From the NCBI GenBank assembly GCA_036940085.1, contig JALLBK010000063.1:1-40054 (forward strand): a DNA stretch of 40,054 bases. Reading direction: 5' to 3'. Position numbers and translations under genes: made by a program. The notes under the pieces were generated by a model, which worked only from the letters and a program-made list of their open reading frames with translations, had not been told where the DNA came from and did not search any database. Each line of letters opens with the position of its first letter. Positions within the stretch are counted from its first letter, which is position 1. Positions 11,260-22,195 of this stretch are shown piece by piece. This stretch comes from Discostella pseudostelligera. Lineage: Eukaryota > Bacillariophyta > Thalassiosirophyceae > Thalassiosirales > Thalassiosiraceae.

Positions 11260-11478
11260 CCTCAATCTAACTGCTTAGTACTACTTCTGCTCAATTATTG
11301 AAGATTATTGTCCCTCGTTGATTGGCAGTGCGCAGGAGGTGATATTTTATTTCGCTGCAACACCTCTGGTTCTAGCGTTTTCCAATTATTATTATTTCTA
11401 TTTCATTCAAACCATTCAGCCTCGAACGACAGAAGAGAAACAACAAGTGTAATCCATCTTCGTGGTGACCATCATCGG

Positions 11479-14285
11479 CTACTGACGAAGGGAAATGAAG
11501 GTGAGCACCCATGCCAACAAACTTAACAACCCACAACACATCATTACAACGCTTACGCCCCACACGTCTGTCGCCTGTGCAAACACACTTGCTCCAACCA
11601 ATGCGCCCAATTTTCCAGCCGCGGCACTTATTCCATTGAGAGTCGATCGACAATGCTCCGAGTATGTAACCGACGGTAATAAGAAAGTTGTTGTATTCGG
11701 GCCGTAGTTGCAGAAGAAAAAGGTCCCAGAATAAAGCAGAAGTAGTAGCCATTGGATATTGGAAAGGGAATCCCAAAAGAGACCGATGATACTGTAAAGT
11801 ATGAACATGACGAAGAATCCTTGCATTTGGATATAGACTGTTTTAGATGGCGCACCACAGTTCGATCAATACAATGTCAGATTCTTAAAGACAGCGAGAG
11901 TTCAAGGGATGTTTAGAATCATTAGCACGCCACGCACTCACCAGGTGTTTGTATACACGGGAAGCATGCAGCTGAACCGAGTCGAGAAGTAGATGATCGC
12001 AAAGAGCCGCACACACAGGTCCGTCGTCCAATGATAAGAACCGTCACAAAGTAGCCCGGTAAAGCTAAGAGAGAGATAACTAACGAAGCTCTTACAGTGT
12101 TTTGGAGTAATTTGTACCCATCGACGGCAGATGATGCATGAGAGCCAAATGCCGCTTCGATAACTATTGGTTCAAATAGCGTATTGCCGTAGAAAAGTAC
12201 ATCGAAGAGGAACCAAGTGCCTTTGGTTGAGAGTTTGCATGCAAATGTATTGTTAGTTGATGCAATTGTAACAAACCTAATTGAGATGACACGAATACTC
12301 GCGACGGACCTGCTGTACCAGCAAACTTCCTTCCCAAGTCCGGCTCCGTTCGTATGGATTCCCATCTGAAACAACAATCATGCATTGTCACTGAAGTGTT
12401 AGGTTGCCCTTGACAATCACAAGTATACGTGTGTCATAAAATCAAGTACTTACAAACCAGGTGTGCGATTACGAAGCGGAGTCATTGGTGGATTATCGGG
12501 TGCATCGCCTCGAATTTCAGCTGGATTCTCATGATCAATACTATTGTCGCTTGACGTGTACGAGTGTTCCACCAACGCTAATTCGTTGTCGTTTTCATCA
12601 AGGATGGCACCATTATTTATTTCTAGACTTGAAGCGTCACTAAATAATGATGATGACAGGATGCTGTGCCCATCTCCATTTATTGAATTCGAAGTTGGCA
12701 ATGTCGGTTCCCCGCCATGCATCTTCGGAGCCGTGATATTTGTAGAAGTGACAGGATCGTGATCATCATCAATTGGTATGCTCTCATCTCGTTCAAGTGC
12801 ATCCACGTCATTTGCTCCGTTGTTGCCTTTACAACCTCTGATATTGTTGGAAAACAGTCGTAAATAAAGCACGACAACTCCCGGTAGGGCACCCACACCT
12901 AATAGCACCCTCCATAATACATCCGCATTGCATCCTAATTCCAGCAATGGATAGGCAAGTAGAGGAACAGATATGAACCCAAGCCCCTGGGTTGAAAATG
13001 TTAGTGCAATTCGTTGGAAGGAACTGATGGATGCATTGTTAGCAGTATCAGAATGAGCATTGACGGGTGATGGATTAATGACGGTATCATCAACGATTGC
13101 GGACGTGGGTGCATATCCTCCATTTTTTCTCATGGGATTGTTTCCTGTGCGATGGTGGCCAACGCCATCGTCTTCGTCGTCTCCTTCTTCCATCCACTCG
13201 TCCGGCGCAGGAGTATTGCTTGCAAAATTATTCGGTTGTGAAATTAAATTCCCATCTTCGTTGTGGGGTGGCACTCGACCAGAACCATTAGTTGCATCAT
13301 CGACTTTATTCTCTGCACTCATCACAGCCGCTAGGGGATATCTGTCGATGATGATGCAAAATGCATATTATCAATAATCGAACAAGAACAGCATGCTATT
13401 CTGTCAGAAGGAGTGACGGACATGGCGAAAGCAAGGGAAGCAAAACACAATCAACTCCCATACGATATCTACTCACACTCCTCCCGCTCCAATTCCCAAA
13501 ATGAATCTCCATCGTGCCAATTCTTCCAACGCAGTATGATGAGTCTGCTCACTACTACTATCATGGACATCATTATTCATTGCTGCAGTAGTAGTTGATA
13601 CCAACAAGGCACTGCCCAAACTTCCCCCAATCTGCAAAATCATCACTAACATAATGGCACGTCGTCGTCCTAATATATCGCCGAGTATACCTCCGATTAA
13701 TTGACCAAAGATCATCCCGGCAAGGAGGGAGGAGGCTACAATGGAATCTTGTTCGGCGGATAATAGTTCCTCTTGTTCGGAATTGGTGTCGGTGTTGTTG
13801 CTGTCATTGTTGGTGTTGTCTAATAGTCGTGACATTGTGTAGAAGTAGTAGTAGGATGGCGATGAGAAACCATCGTCAGTACTGCCATTGCCATTGCTAT
13901 TATTGTCCCCCCATGGCGATGATGACGATGATGATGATCTAGTAGTCGAATTGTGAATGGCATAATGCAGTACCGGCAATGCAATCCCCACATTGACAGC
14001 ATTATATGCCGTGGAATAATTCGATATCATGGCGGTTAGTTGATCTGGATTACGTAGTGCATTTCGTACCAATGACAGGCAGGAGATTGGACGATCATGA
14101 TCAGGATGAAGAGGTGATGATGAAGATGAAGTCTGGTCGATCATGAGTGAATGGGAGGTTGGTCCATCGCCACCGTCGTTGTCGTCATTGTCAGCATCGT
14201 GAAGTACAGCAGCGTCTGCATTCGATGCCGCGTTGTCATTGTTGTAGTCGTCGTCGTCGTCGTGTTCTCTGCCTGTCATCATCAT
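11479..14285 (-). CDS. Phosphate:H+ symporter-like MFS transporter (PHS family)
   Basis: Five exons in coding order: 14285-13477, 13341-12454, 12365-12277, 12220 to 11942 or 12017, 11837-11479; 807 or 782 aa. PHS carriers import inorganic phosphate with protons across the plasma membrane. Diagnostic parts are MFS motif A (GQLIGGILGDILGRRRA), FILGIGAGGVYPLAAVMSAE spliced across exons 1-2, GTWFLFDVLFYGNTLFEP across exons 3-4, and CNYGPNTTTFLLPSVTY followed by GISAAAGKLGALVG in exon 5. The N-terminus is acidic and very Asp/Asn-rich, the first external loop is enlarged, and the central loop carries an Asp/Asn/Ser-rich insertion of well over 100 residues, so it is far longer than the usual 500-600 aa. 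The exon 4 donor is ambiguous: the donor at 12016 restores the family sequence IIGRRT-YIQMQGFF, while the stronger GTGAGT at 11941 adds 25 Cys/Ser-rich residues. Confidence 0.85.
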
Positions 14286-14685
14286 TTTTTTGGTGCATTT
14301 TCTCTCCTAACTGAAATTAAACTACGAGAACCATAATGGGTGGTGGGCGGGAAGTATCTCATACTATCGTCATGGACCGACTCTATCACTACCATATCAT
14401 TTTTTGGCCGTCATGGTCGGTCGGCGATAGATGAAGATGCAGCAGCAGACTGCCTGTCCGTCCGTGCGTCAACGGTGACTCTCTATTTCCCGCCAGTTTT
14501 AGAGTCTCCCGCCCAAAGGTACGTGGCTAGAGCACAGGCAGAAGCTCACGCACAGCTAGCTAGCTAGCTCTACTCAAGTCTACGATATCGTACGATACTC
14601 TAGACTCTCTCTCTAGCACAGCAGTACTCCTATCTACTCTACCAGCCAACTGCCGGTTCCAACGCCAACGCTGACGACGACGACG
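14286..14685. promoter_or_regulatory. Divergent promoter, phosphate-type carrier / candidate lumen protein
   Basis: The 400 bp between start codons. It holds three E2F-like cores: GGGCGGGAAG near 14344-14354, TTTCCCGCC at 14486-14494 and CTCCCGCCCAAA near 14507-14518. There is a (TAGC)n-like stretch, AGCTAGCTAGCTAGCT, near 14558-14573. No gene is seen here. Confidence 0.45.
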
Positions 14686-15945
14686 ATGTTAAGATGGAAG
14701 ATGAAGATGATAGATATGACGACGAAGAAGACGATCGAGGCTAGTCGGCATCATGTGCCTCGTTGCAGCACCTCTAGCTTAATCATGTTGTCGGTGTCGG
14801 TGGCGCTGGCCATGGTCGGTGTAGTCACTACTGTCGGTGTCAGCGGCGGCGGCCCATGCTGTACATGTACGCGTGGCGGCATCGTCGCTGGCATGGTTAC
14901 TCCCTCCTCCCTCGGCAGTAGATGCCATCGACATCCTCGAGCAAATATCTCTAGACATTCATCAATAGCGATGATGATGATGATGATGACGATGGTGGCG
15001 GCGAGCGATCATTGCGATGATGTTGACGTTGGCATTGGTGGACGACGATCCTTCCTCTCTCGAATAGCAGCAGCGTCATCGTCATCATCAGTAGTGTGCA
15101 CTCTCACAGCCTGCTGGTCTCCACTACTCGCGGCACCAAAAATAAGCAACGCTGCTCCTCTTCTTCCATTTATTAATCCAAGATCATCAGATAATAGGCG
15201 ACGACAATTAGAACTATGTCTCGTGACGATATTACGAACAGAGTATTGGGCCATGTCGGTAGCTAGAAAAATGAAATCACAATTATTATTACTCCCACAA
15301 CAAGTTCTTCCCAATTCCTCCGTTGACATCAATGCTACACCTACTACAACAGATAATACTGATCTACAACAACAACAACCATCATCATCTCCACCACCAG
15401 AACCAGAAGAAGAATTGACAGAATATCAAAAGAAATCATCCTATCTCGAGGCACGTCTTGGTGCCAAGGCATTACTTACTCAAAAAATTGGGGGTGGGGC
15501 CAATGTTCGGGTAGTGACCTTGGGTTCCTTTCAACTGAAACAATGTTTGGAGGATGTCAAGTATTGGTGTCGAGAGTATGCACAAACGAATCCATCATTG
15601 CTATCGTCAGCAGCAACTACCACAGGAGCAGCATCGCCTACTACCAATGCCGTCAAACGAATCTGTTCCAACGAACTATCTAACACCATCGACGATCTCA
15701 TTGAATCCTTAGCGTCCATTGTGGAATTTGATGGATTAGAAACTACCATTGATCCATCCCCACGATCCTCATTAATGTTGAGCATGTACAATAGTGACAA
15801 GGGGGTATATGTGTATCGAACATTGATGGAACGAGTAGTACCGGATTGTGAACGGATATTGAAAGTGTTTGATAATGGGGAAAGACGGAGGGTAGTGGTG
15901 GAAGAATTTGTGAGGAGGAATTATGGAGATGAGATTCCCAGATGA
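14686..15945 (+). CDS. Candidate thylakoid-lumen protein with twin-arginine signal, function unknown
   Basis: 419 aa, single exon. Three targeting-like layers are visible: a hydrophobic segment at 31-53 (LSVSVALAMVGVVTTVGVSG) that could serve as signal peptide; a basic, Ser-rich transit-like stretch at about 60-95; then GGRRSFLSR with RR at 120-121, a hydrophobic core (IAAASSSSSVVCTLTAC) and an Ala-rich end SNAAP. The last part matches a twin-arginine thylakoid signal, so lumenal delivery is inferred. The mature part (about 157-419) is mostly helical with a Gln/Pro-rich linker. It contains LEARLGAKALLTQKIGGG, SFQLKQCLEDVKYWCREYA, NELSNTIDDLIESLASIVEF and a C-terminus VEEFVRRNYGDEIPR. I do not recognise the family. 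A helical photosystem-associated lumen protein is one possibility, unproven. Confidence 0.6.
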   Translation: MLRWKMKMIDMTTKKTIEASRHHVPRCSTSSLIMLSVSVALAMVGVVTTVGVSGGGPCCTCTRGGIVAGMVTPSSLGSRCHRHPRANISRHSSIAMMMMMMTMVAASDHCDDVDVGIGGRRSFLSRIAAASSSSSVVCTLTACWSPLLAAPKISNAAPLLPFINPRSSDNRRRQLELCLVTILRTEYWAMSVARKMKSQLLLLPQQVLPNSSVDINATPTTTDNTDLQQQQPSSSPPPEPEEELTEYQKKSSYLEARLGAKALLTQKIGGGANVRVVTLGSFQLKQCLEDVKYWCREYAQTNPSLLSSAATTTGAASPTTNAVKRICSNELSNTIDDLIESLASIVEFDGLETTIDPSPRSSLMLSMYNSDKGVYVYRTLMERVVPDCERILKVFDNGERRRVVVEEFVRRNYGDEIPR

Positions 15946-15961
15946 TAATGGTGGGAAGGAG

Positions 15962-15982
15962 GAGAGAGAGAGAGAGAGAGAG
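15962..15982. repeat. (GA)n microsatellite in a convergent gap
   Basis: An uninterrupted GA dinucleotide run just after the stop of the lumen-protein gene. The surrounding 275-bp convergent gap (15946-16220) shows no gene. Confidence 0.8.
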
Positions 15983-16220
15983 CTATTTTTTCGCTACTTA
16001 CTACTACCGATGATGAGGATGTATTGGACGGTGATGGCAATATATTATTTGGGTACGTGTGTCGCACTATTTATAAACTTATGAATGGTTGACCCTGACA
16101 TCACACTCGTTGTCCTCCCGTGATGATGATGATATGTTGTCTTCTTGACCATCTCTCTACCTATCTCTTTTACATATATTTCCATCCATCTATCTACTAA
16201 CCGCAACAACTTCTTCTTCA

Positions 16221-18147
16221 TTATTTCCTCTTGGCATGATGATGATAATTCGGAGTCCAGGTAAATCCAAGATCATTCAATATTTGGATCCGATCCTCGG
16301 TCAACCAGGTCTTTTTGCCCTGAGATTGGTGAGCAAATTGGGCACGTTGGTTCATGACCCACCAGGCTAGTTTGGGGTTGGCGGGGTAGCCGTGCGGGAC
16401 GCGGCAATGACCATGGACGGAACGAAACTGGAAAGAAATAAAATGCACGAGCAGAGGAGGAGAAGAGAGAGACAGAGATAGTGCGAATGAGATGAATTGG
16501 TAGTGGTGAGTGATTGATTGATTGATTGATTGAGGAAGATAGAACGTGCAATTGGCCAGAAGGAAAGGGGGTAAACGAACAGAGGTAATCATTTACCTCA
16601 AGCAAGTCATTGTATCGCAGTATCCAACGATATTCACGATTTTTGATCGTGCCTTTCCCTCCCGTTGGCTTTTTGTCAGTTCCTCGAGATGAAGTAGTAG
16701 CAGCAGCGGCTGATGGAGGTCTAGACTTGACGGGTCTATAACCTATGGAGACGGTTCTGATGGCATTGTTGTGATAAGTATCTGGAAGGACGGTAGAGGA
16801 GGGAGTGGCGGTGGTGGTTGTGAATGGTAGAGATGATGATATTGGCAAGGTTGGGTTCGGCATCAACATCATCCTGTTGTTGTTATTGTTGTTGTTGATG
16901 GAAGTATTCATCGCATTCCCTGCATTATCACCGAACAGTTCGATGCCGGCACCAATCCCCGGTCTCGGCAATGGAGGTACAACTACTCCGGCGGATATCA
17001 ATAGTTGATTGAGGTCGAAACCACCACCGCCACCTGGTGGATTCCATACTATTGGTTGAACGTTGTTGCATGCATACTGGTGTGATGGAACAATCTGATC
17101 CGCTTGTCTCGCGTATGGTAATGATAGTGGTGGTGATTGGGGGGGAAAGTTGTTGTTGCTGATACTGCTACCTCTACTCGAATATCCACCAAAGAAGTTT
17201 GCCGCGCAAAGCTGTTGGAGTAGCGACAATACCGGCTGATCCGGTAATGCCGGTGGGAATTGTGAGAATGGTACCGTCGTTGTTGGCATTGCAGGTGCAA
17301 GTGGGGCTGATGTTGCCGCAGGCACTGGAACTGGAACTTCTGCAACTAATGCTGCAGCAACAACAGCAGCAGGGATTGGCAATGGAACTGAAACGAGAAG
17401 AGGAACGAAGGGCATCATTGCCACAGGAACTTGCACTGGAACTTTGGCAACTAACCTAGTACCAGCAACTGGAACTGAAACCGAGGCCAGTACTACTGGT
17501 TCGTGAACTCGTTGTTGCTCCAGCTGCAGCGTATGCGCATCCTCTCCTGGAGCAAAGGGTGTGGGTTGGAATAGACTTGGGTCGTTTATAGGGATATCCA
17601 TATCACTTCCATCACAAAGAAAGTTGAGTAGATTCAACAACGATAGCTCTTGTCTCAGCACATGATTTGCAACGTAGGATGGTGCTCGGTTATGGATGCC
17701 CCCACCACCAACAGCAGCAGCGGTGGCGGCGGTGACCCTGTACGAAGGATAGGAAAAGAAATTCGCCGAGAGCTGTTGCTGCGATCCTTTTCTGGAATCA
17801 TTTCCATTATTTCCACTGCTGCAACGACTTCTTTTGTTGCGGTTGCTAGTAGTACTCGTGGAGTGGGATGATTCGATTGTGTCGGTGATTCGATCGATTC
17901 GAGCTCGCAAGTCAGAGTTGTATGCATCGATGAAATCTTCTGGTTGCTCACTATTGGTGGAAATGATGGACGATTGAGCAGAAGCATCGCCAACTCCACT
18001 ACCGTCACCAACATCTCCGCTTCCACCGCCAGCAGTGATCATCTTATTCTTCTGCGGCTGTAGCGTTCGGGATTGCGGCTCTGGGTAAATTTGTTCTAGA
18101 TCCGAATTGAAACTCTCATCGAACCTTATACTTCGGTCGGAATGCAT
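16221..18147 (-). CDS. Helicase-associated (HA) domain protein with long disordered N-terminus
   Basis: Two exons in coding order: 18147-16597 and 16427-16221; 585 aa, phase-0 GT-AG junction. Splicing joins RYNDLLE to FRSVHGHCRVPHGYPANPKL, giving one complete HA domain: W, DLLEF, GHCRVP, LAWWVMNQRAQF, WLTEDRIQILNDLGFTW. HA domains are short helical modules, expanded in diatoms, and thought to bind nucleic acid; the exact role here is unknown. The first 515 residues are disordered, with Gly/Ser/Asn runs, a Gln-rich patch and a repetitive Val-Pro-Ala segment (nt 17240-17500: VPVAGT, VPVQVPVA, VPLPIPA, VPVPVPA). A coding frame extends upstream of 18147, but only through a GTG; ATG at 18147 is the first true start. 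The 170-nt intron carries a (TGAT)n run near 16511-16531. Confidence 0.75.
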
Positions 18148-19023
18148 TATGATGAAATAATATATTAGTTGTGAGCAACGAGATGATGATGTAATGATAA
18201 TAATGATATTCGTGTCGTCCGGGTTATGCCTCACCGAAGCGACACTACTTCTTGGGGCACCGGACTATCAATTCAATATCATGCATTTCCCCGTGTCTGA
18301 CCAAGCAGCGCACCAATTCCACAACATCAACATCAGCCATGTTACTCCTATCACTCAATCGGAAGAGAGAGAAGAACTCACCCGTACGATCGTCGATCGT
18401 ATTCATCCCATCAGCTTCCATCCTCGGGTGATGCGATGGTTCTCCTTCAATATTCAATATGGAGAGCTATGGAGAGCTATGGAGAGTCTCTTCTCTCTGG
18501 TCGCGCGTACTCAAGATCCCTCGTCTCCCTCTTGTCCCTTTTTTCTCTTTTCTGCGACTCCTCTCTCTGCTTGCATCATCCACATCGTGACAAGTTACTG
18601 AAGAAGAAGTAAGTAAAGTCGCTAAGAAGTTCACTTGGGGTACCGCTTCATCATCAAGCTGCATATGTCACTACTAGGCGACAATAATCGCTGTCTTAAA
18701 GCGAGCCAGCGCCACTCCTAAGTACCTGCTACTCTTCCACAGGGACAGATGACCGCGATCCACTAGAGATAAAAGGCTTTTGGCAGGCGGGCATCTCATT
18801 GCAGGTCTTGACTCGACTCTTCGCTATCGCACACACGTCGTGACACGTGGCCGTCGAAATTGATTTGGCGGGAAACCCTTGGCAGCCATTCATTTCCTCT
18901 CTCTTCTCTTTCATCGCTGATAATATTGTGATGTCCGTGTCGTATGTCGTACCATACACCGATGGCGATGGATGATGGGTGATACCGACGCCGACGACCA
19001 ATAAATAGTTCCCTGAATCAACC
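18148..19023. promoter_or_regulatory. Long divergent promoter with full E2F-like site and G-box
   Basis: The 876 bp between the HA-domain and Hsp70-like starts. TTTGGCGGGAAA, a full E2F-consensus 12-mer, is at 18864-18875, about 150 bp before the Hsp70-like ATG. A CACGTG G-box is 15 bp upstream of it at 18844-18849. A 10-nt unit ATGGAGAGCT is repeated about 2.8 times at 18459-18486. Open frames in this stretch (for example 18194-18601) have no recognisable domain, so I call no gene. Confidence 0.5.
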
Positions 19024-20429
19024 ATGACGACCTACTATGAATGCCTACTGCTGATCGCATCCTGCTACTACTTCTGTGTGTGTTGCTGCTGCCGCTGCCA
19101 GGCGTTGCTAATAAGACCATCGTCGACATCGACACCGACACCATATATATCTTCATCAGTACCACTGCATCAGTATTTTCATCTTCATAGTAGTAGTCGT
19201 CGTCGTCATCATCTTCCCTGCCGTCTCCAATCTAATGTGATATTAAGAACCAGATTAAGACGATTATTTGCATCGGTCGATGATGAGAGTGATGATGTTG
19301 TAGATGAAGATTACCAGCAACAAATTATTCACGAAATTGGAGTGGGCATCGATTTGGGAACTACCAACTCTGCAGTGGCCATTATGATTTCCTGCAATGA
19401 GGATGAGGATGAGGATGAGGATGAGATGGGTTTCGAAGATGACTTCTGTACTAGTCGACCCATTATGATTGAAGTTGATCATGGTGAGGACGAGGAGGTG
19501 GAAGGAATAATGACGACGACGACAACTACGAGACGGAGGAGGAGGGGCAAGACGACAATTCCAAGTGTCGTTGCGTTTGTCCCGAAAATTGATGGTAACG
19601 ATGAGCAACAACCTCTACTCTTACAACCACCATGCTTGAACAATGATACCGATAGGAGCCGCCATTTGCAAAATAACCTTGAACTATCTCTGCCGCCGAT
19701 GTGGGCGACAATGACTAGAACAACATCTGCAGCTACGACGACGTTACAACCCTTGTCGTCGGATATTTTAAATTGTCCGATGAACAACCATTATCAAATT
19801 CATGTTGGAAAGGCTGCCATACTATACGAGAATCAATTCCCCAATAGCACCTATCGAAATGTCAAGCGCGTTATTGGAACGGGTGGAACGGTGGCAAAGA
19901 TGGCATTTGGCGTGGTGCCCAACTTGTTTGTCAATGATGACAACCAGAACAATAATGATGATATCGACGATTTGCTATTGATGCCGAGACGCAACATCAT
20001 CAAAAAGAAGAGTAAGAAAATGAAGAGAAAGAAGGAAGCAGAAGGATTGCCGAAATTGCATAAGCAGTTGGAGGAGGCAAGGACTATCCCTGCATTGCTC
20101 AGCTGTGACATACTGAATGGAGCTGTTGCGTCAGATTCGCCAGTACCACCATCATCGACGAGTGGAGAGGAGATGCTATTGTGTCCGGAACAAATCTCTG
20201 CCTGCATATTACGCAAACTATACAACGCAGCTGAACTCTACTGGTACGATCGTAATCAAAGTCATGGGAAGAACACTGTGGTACGAGTGACGCGCGCGGT
20301 GATTGGAGTTCCTGCCTACTTTACGGAATCGCAACGGCAAGCTACTATACTTGCATCGGAATTGGCAGGAGTGTCCAAGGTGAAATTGTTAGCCGAACCG
20401 GAGGCTGCCGCGCTTGCCTACGGGTCAAT

Positions 20430-20460
<31 letters not shown>

Positions 20461-22023
20461 CATCGTGGAGAAGACGGAGAAGAACTGATCCTTGTTTTTG
20501 ACCTTGGAGGAGGAACGTTCGACGTCTCTGTAGTCGAAGTCGGAGGAGGAGTATCAGAAGTATTGGCAACATCGGGTGATAATCGATTAGGGGGGACCGA
20601 CTTTGATGAGCGCGTTGCGGAATACTTGTGTATGTGCGCAGTTGATTATGGAAGGAGTCAAGGTAATAGTCTGAAGAAATCGAAGAATAAGTCAAATACT
20701 TCCAACAAGGATAAGAAAGAGGTTGGAAAAGTATCATTCGATGGATTAGTGGCCAACGAGAGTGATGCGGAAAATGCGGGTGGTGAGAGGGAGAAGAGAA
20801 GAGTTCCAATCATTAAAGATTGGTACCGCCATGGATCGGGAGATGTACCGAATATCATATTACGGGTGGCAGAAAAGGTTCGGATTCGCTTGTCGAATCA
20901 GAAATCTGTCGAGGTTCTTGTTCCGTTAACCGAAGACGGATGGAGAAAGATTGGCGGTGGCGGCGGAAATGGCGACGATGAGGCACCATCGCAATCATCA
21001 ATGCGCTTCCACGAAGACACCGACGTGATTATTGGTCCTCTTTTTGACAAAATCAGGCTTGAAACGGAACGAGGGATGGTTGAAGGCATCGACTACATTA
21101 TCGTTACTCTCGATCGTAAAATATTCGAATCCATATGCAGTTCTGAGCTTCAACGGTTATTGCGACCACTGCGGGAGGTAGCCATCATGGCAAGAGTGCT
21201 CCTCCCAGGCGAGGCAAGACCAAGCTTTGTTGAGAATGCAAAGGCGATGATGATGGACATGAGGGATGATACCGGATATATTGACGATGAGGATGACCTT
21301 TGGGAGTTCGATGGTGATCTAACAACAGTTGATGACGATGATTTTGAGAAGAAAGACGTGGCCACAGTTCTGGACGAACAAGCGTTGCAACAAATACAGG
21401 CAATGGACATCAAATCACAGAAGAAGGCCCAGCAGCGAGGACGTAAGCTTTCTCGAGACATTGACAAACGTGAACGATCGTTTCGTAAACAGAAGCAGAC
21501 AGCAATGGAGGATGCTACAACAGCATCTTTATTAGGAAGGCAGCTTGGCGGTGGTGGCGCTAGCAGAATGAAACGTGGAGTTGTTGGCGGCAAGGCAGCA
21601 GCAACATTATCGCAACAATCCACGTCCGTTGGTTTATTGGGCAACGAACGAGTCCAGGAAGGAATCCACGGTCGGCCTTTATCAAAAATTATCCTTGTCG
21701 GCGGGGCCACGCGAATGCCCGTCATCAGCAAGCTCCTTGAGGCTGTCGTCGGGATTGTGCCACAAAGGACTGTCAACCCCGATGAAGCTGTTGCCTTGGG
21801 GTGCGCAGTGCAAGTGGGTATTTTAGACGGAGTGAATGACGGGTTGCTGGGTGGGGTGCAAGCAGTTTTGAGTCCAATGCAAGCGGCTGTGATGAGGGCA
21901 TTGGCAAAGAAAAATGCGGAATCGATGAGAGGAGACGGCATGGATGCACGAACAATGATGGAGGGTCGAGCTGGTAGTCTGATGGTGGTTGATGAATTCG
22001 ACGATGAAGACGATTTTTACTAG
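19024..22023 (+). CDS. Divergent Hsp70-family ATPase lacking the substrate-binding domain
   Basis: 999 aa, single exon. The actin-like ATPase signatures of Hsp70 are intact: phosphate-1 [17 protein letters not shown] (about 105-121), [13 protein letters not shown] (about 456-468), phosphate-2 [17 protein letters not shown] (about 489-505), [10 protein letters not shown], and adenosine motif [17 protein letters not shown] (about 890-906). After [15 protein letters not shown] only some 60 residues remain, ending in an acidic tail [10 protein letters not shown], so the beta-sandwich substrate-binding domain and lid are absent. HSPA13/Stch is a known NBD-only Hsp70. Large insertions include an acidic loop after phosphate-1, a Lys-rich loop near 325-345, and about 165 charged residues (nt 21190-21670) just before the adenosine motif. 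Residues 1-28 are a Cys-rich hydrophobic leader ending CQA-LLIRP, so ER or plastid entry is likely. Confidence 0.85.
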
Positions 22024-22195
22024 GTACGCCTGGGCGCTAGCCGCTACTAGGTCTCGTTTAAATGGAGAGCGATTTTTGCGAGTAAAATGCCCATCTAATG
22101 CACTCTTTTACTCAACCGACGCTCTTTATCAACGAGTGTTGTGGGCACTACTTTGACGAGCTTTGTCCATGGACTCACCTAGTGGATCGACGTCC

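Noticed and set aside
18194..18601. A 135-codon plus-strand open frame between the HA and Hsp70-like genes
   Set aside because: No domain, promoter-like composition with repeats, and it overlaps the HA gene's upstream region.
21150..21941. A 263-codon open frame antisense to the Hsp70-like gene
   Set aside because: It is the shadow of the conserved ATPase coding sequence, with biased Ser/Pro/Cys composition and no domain.
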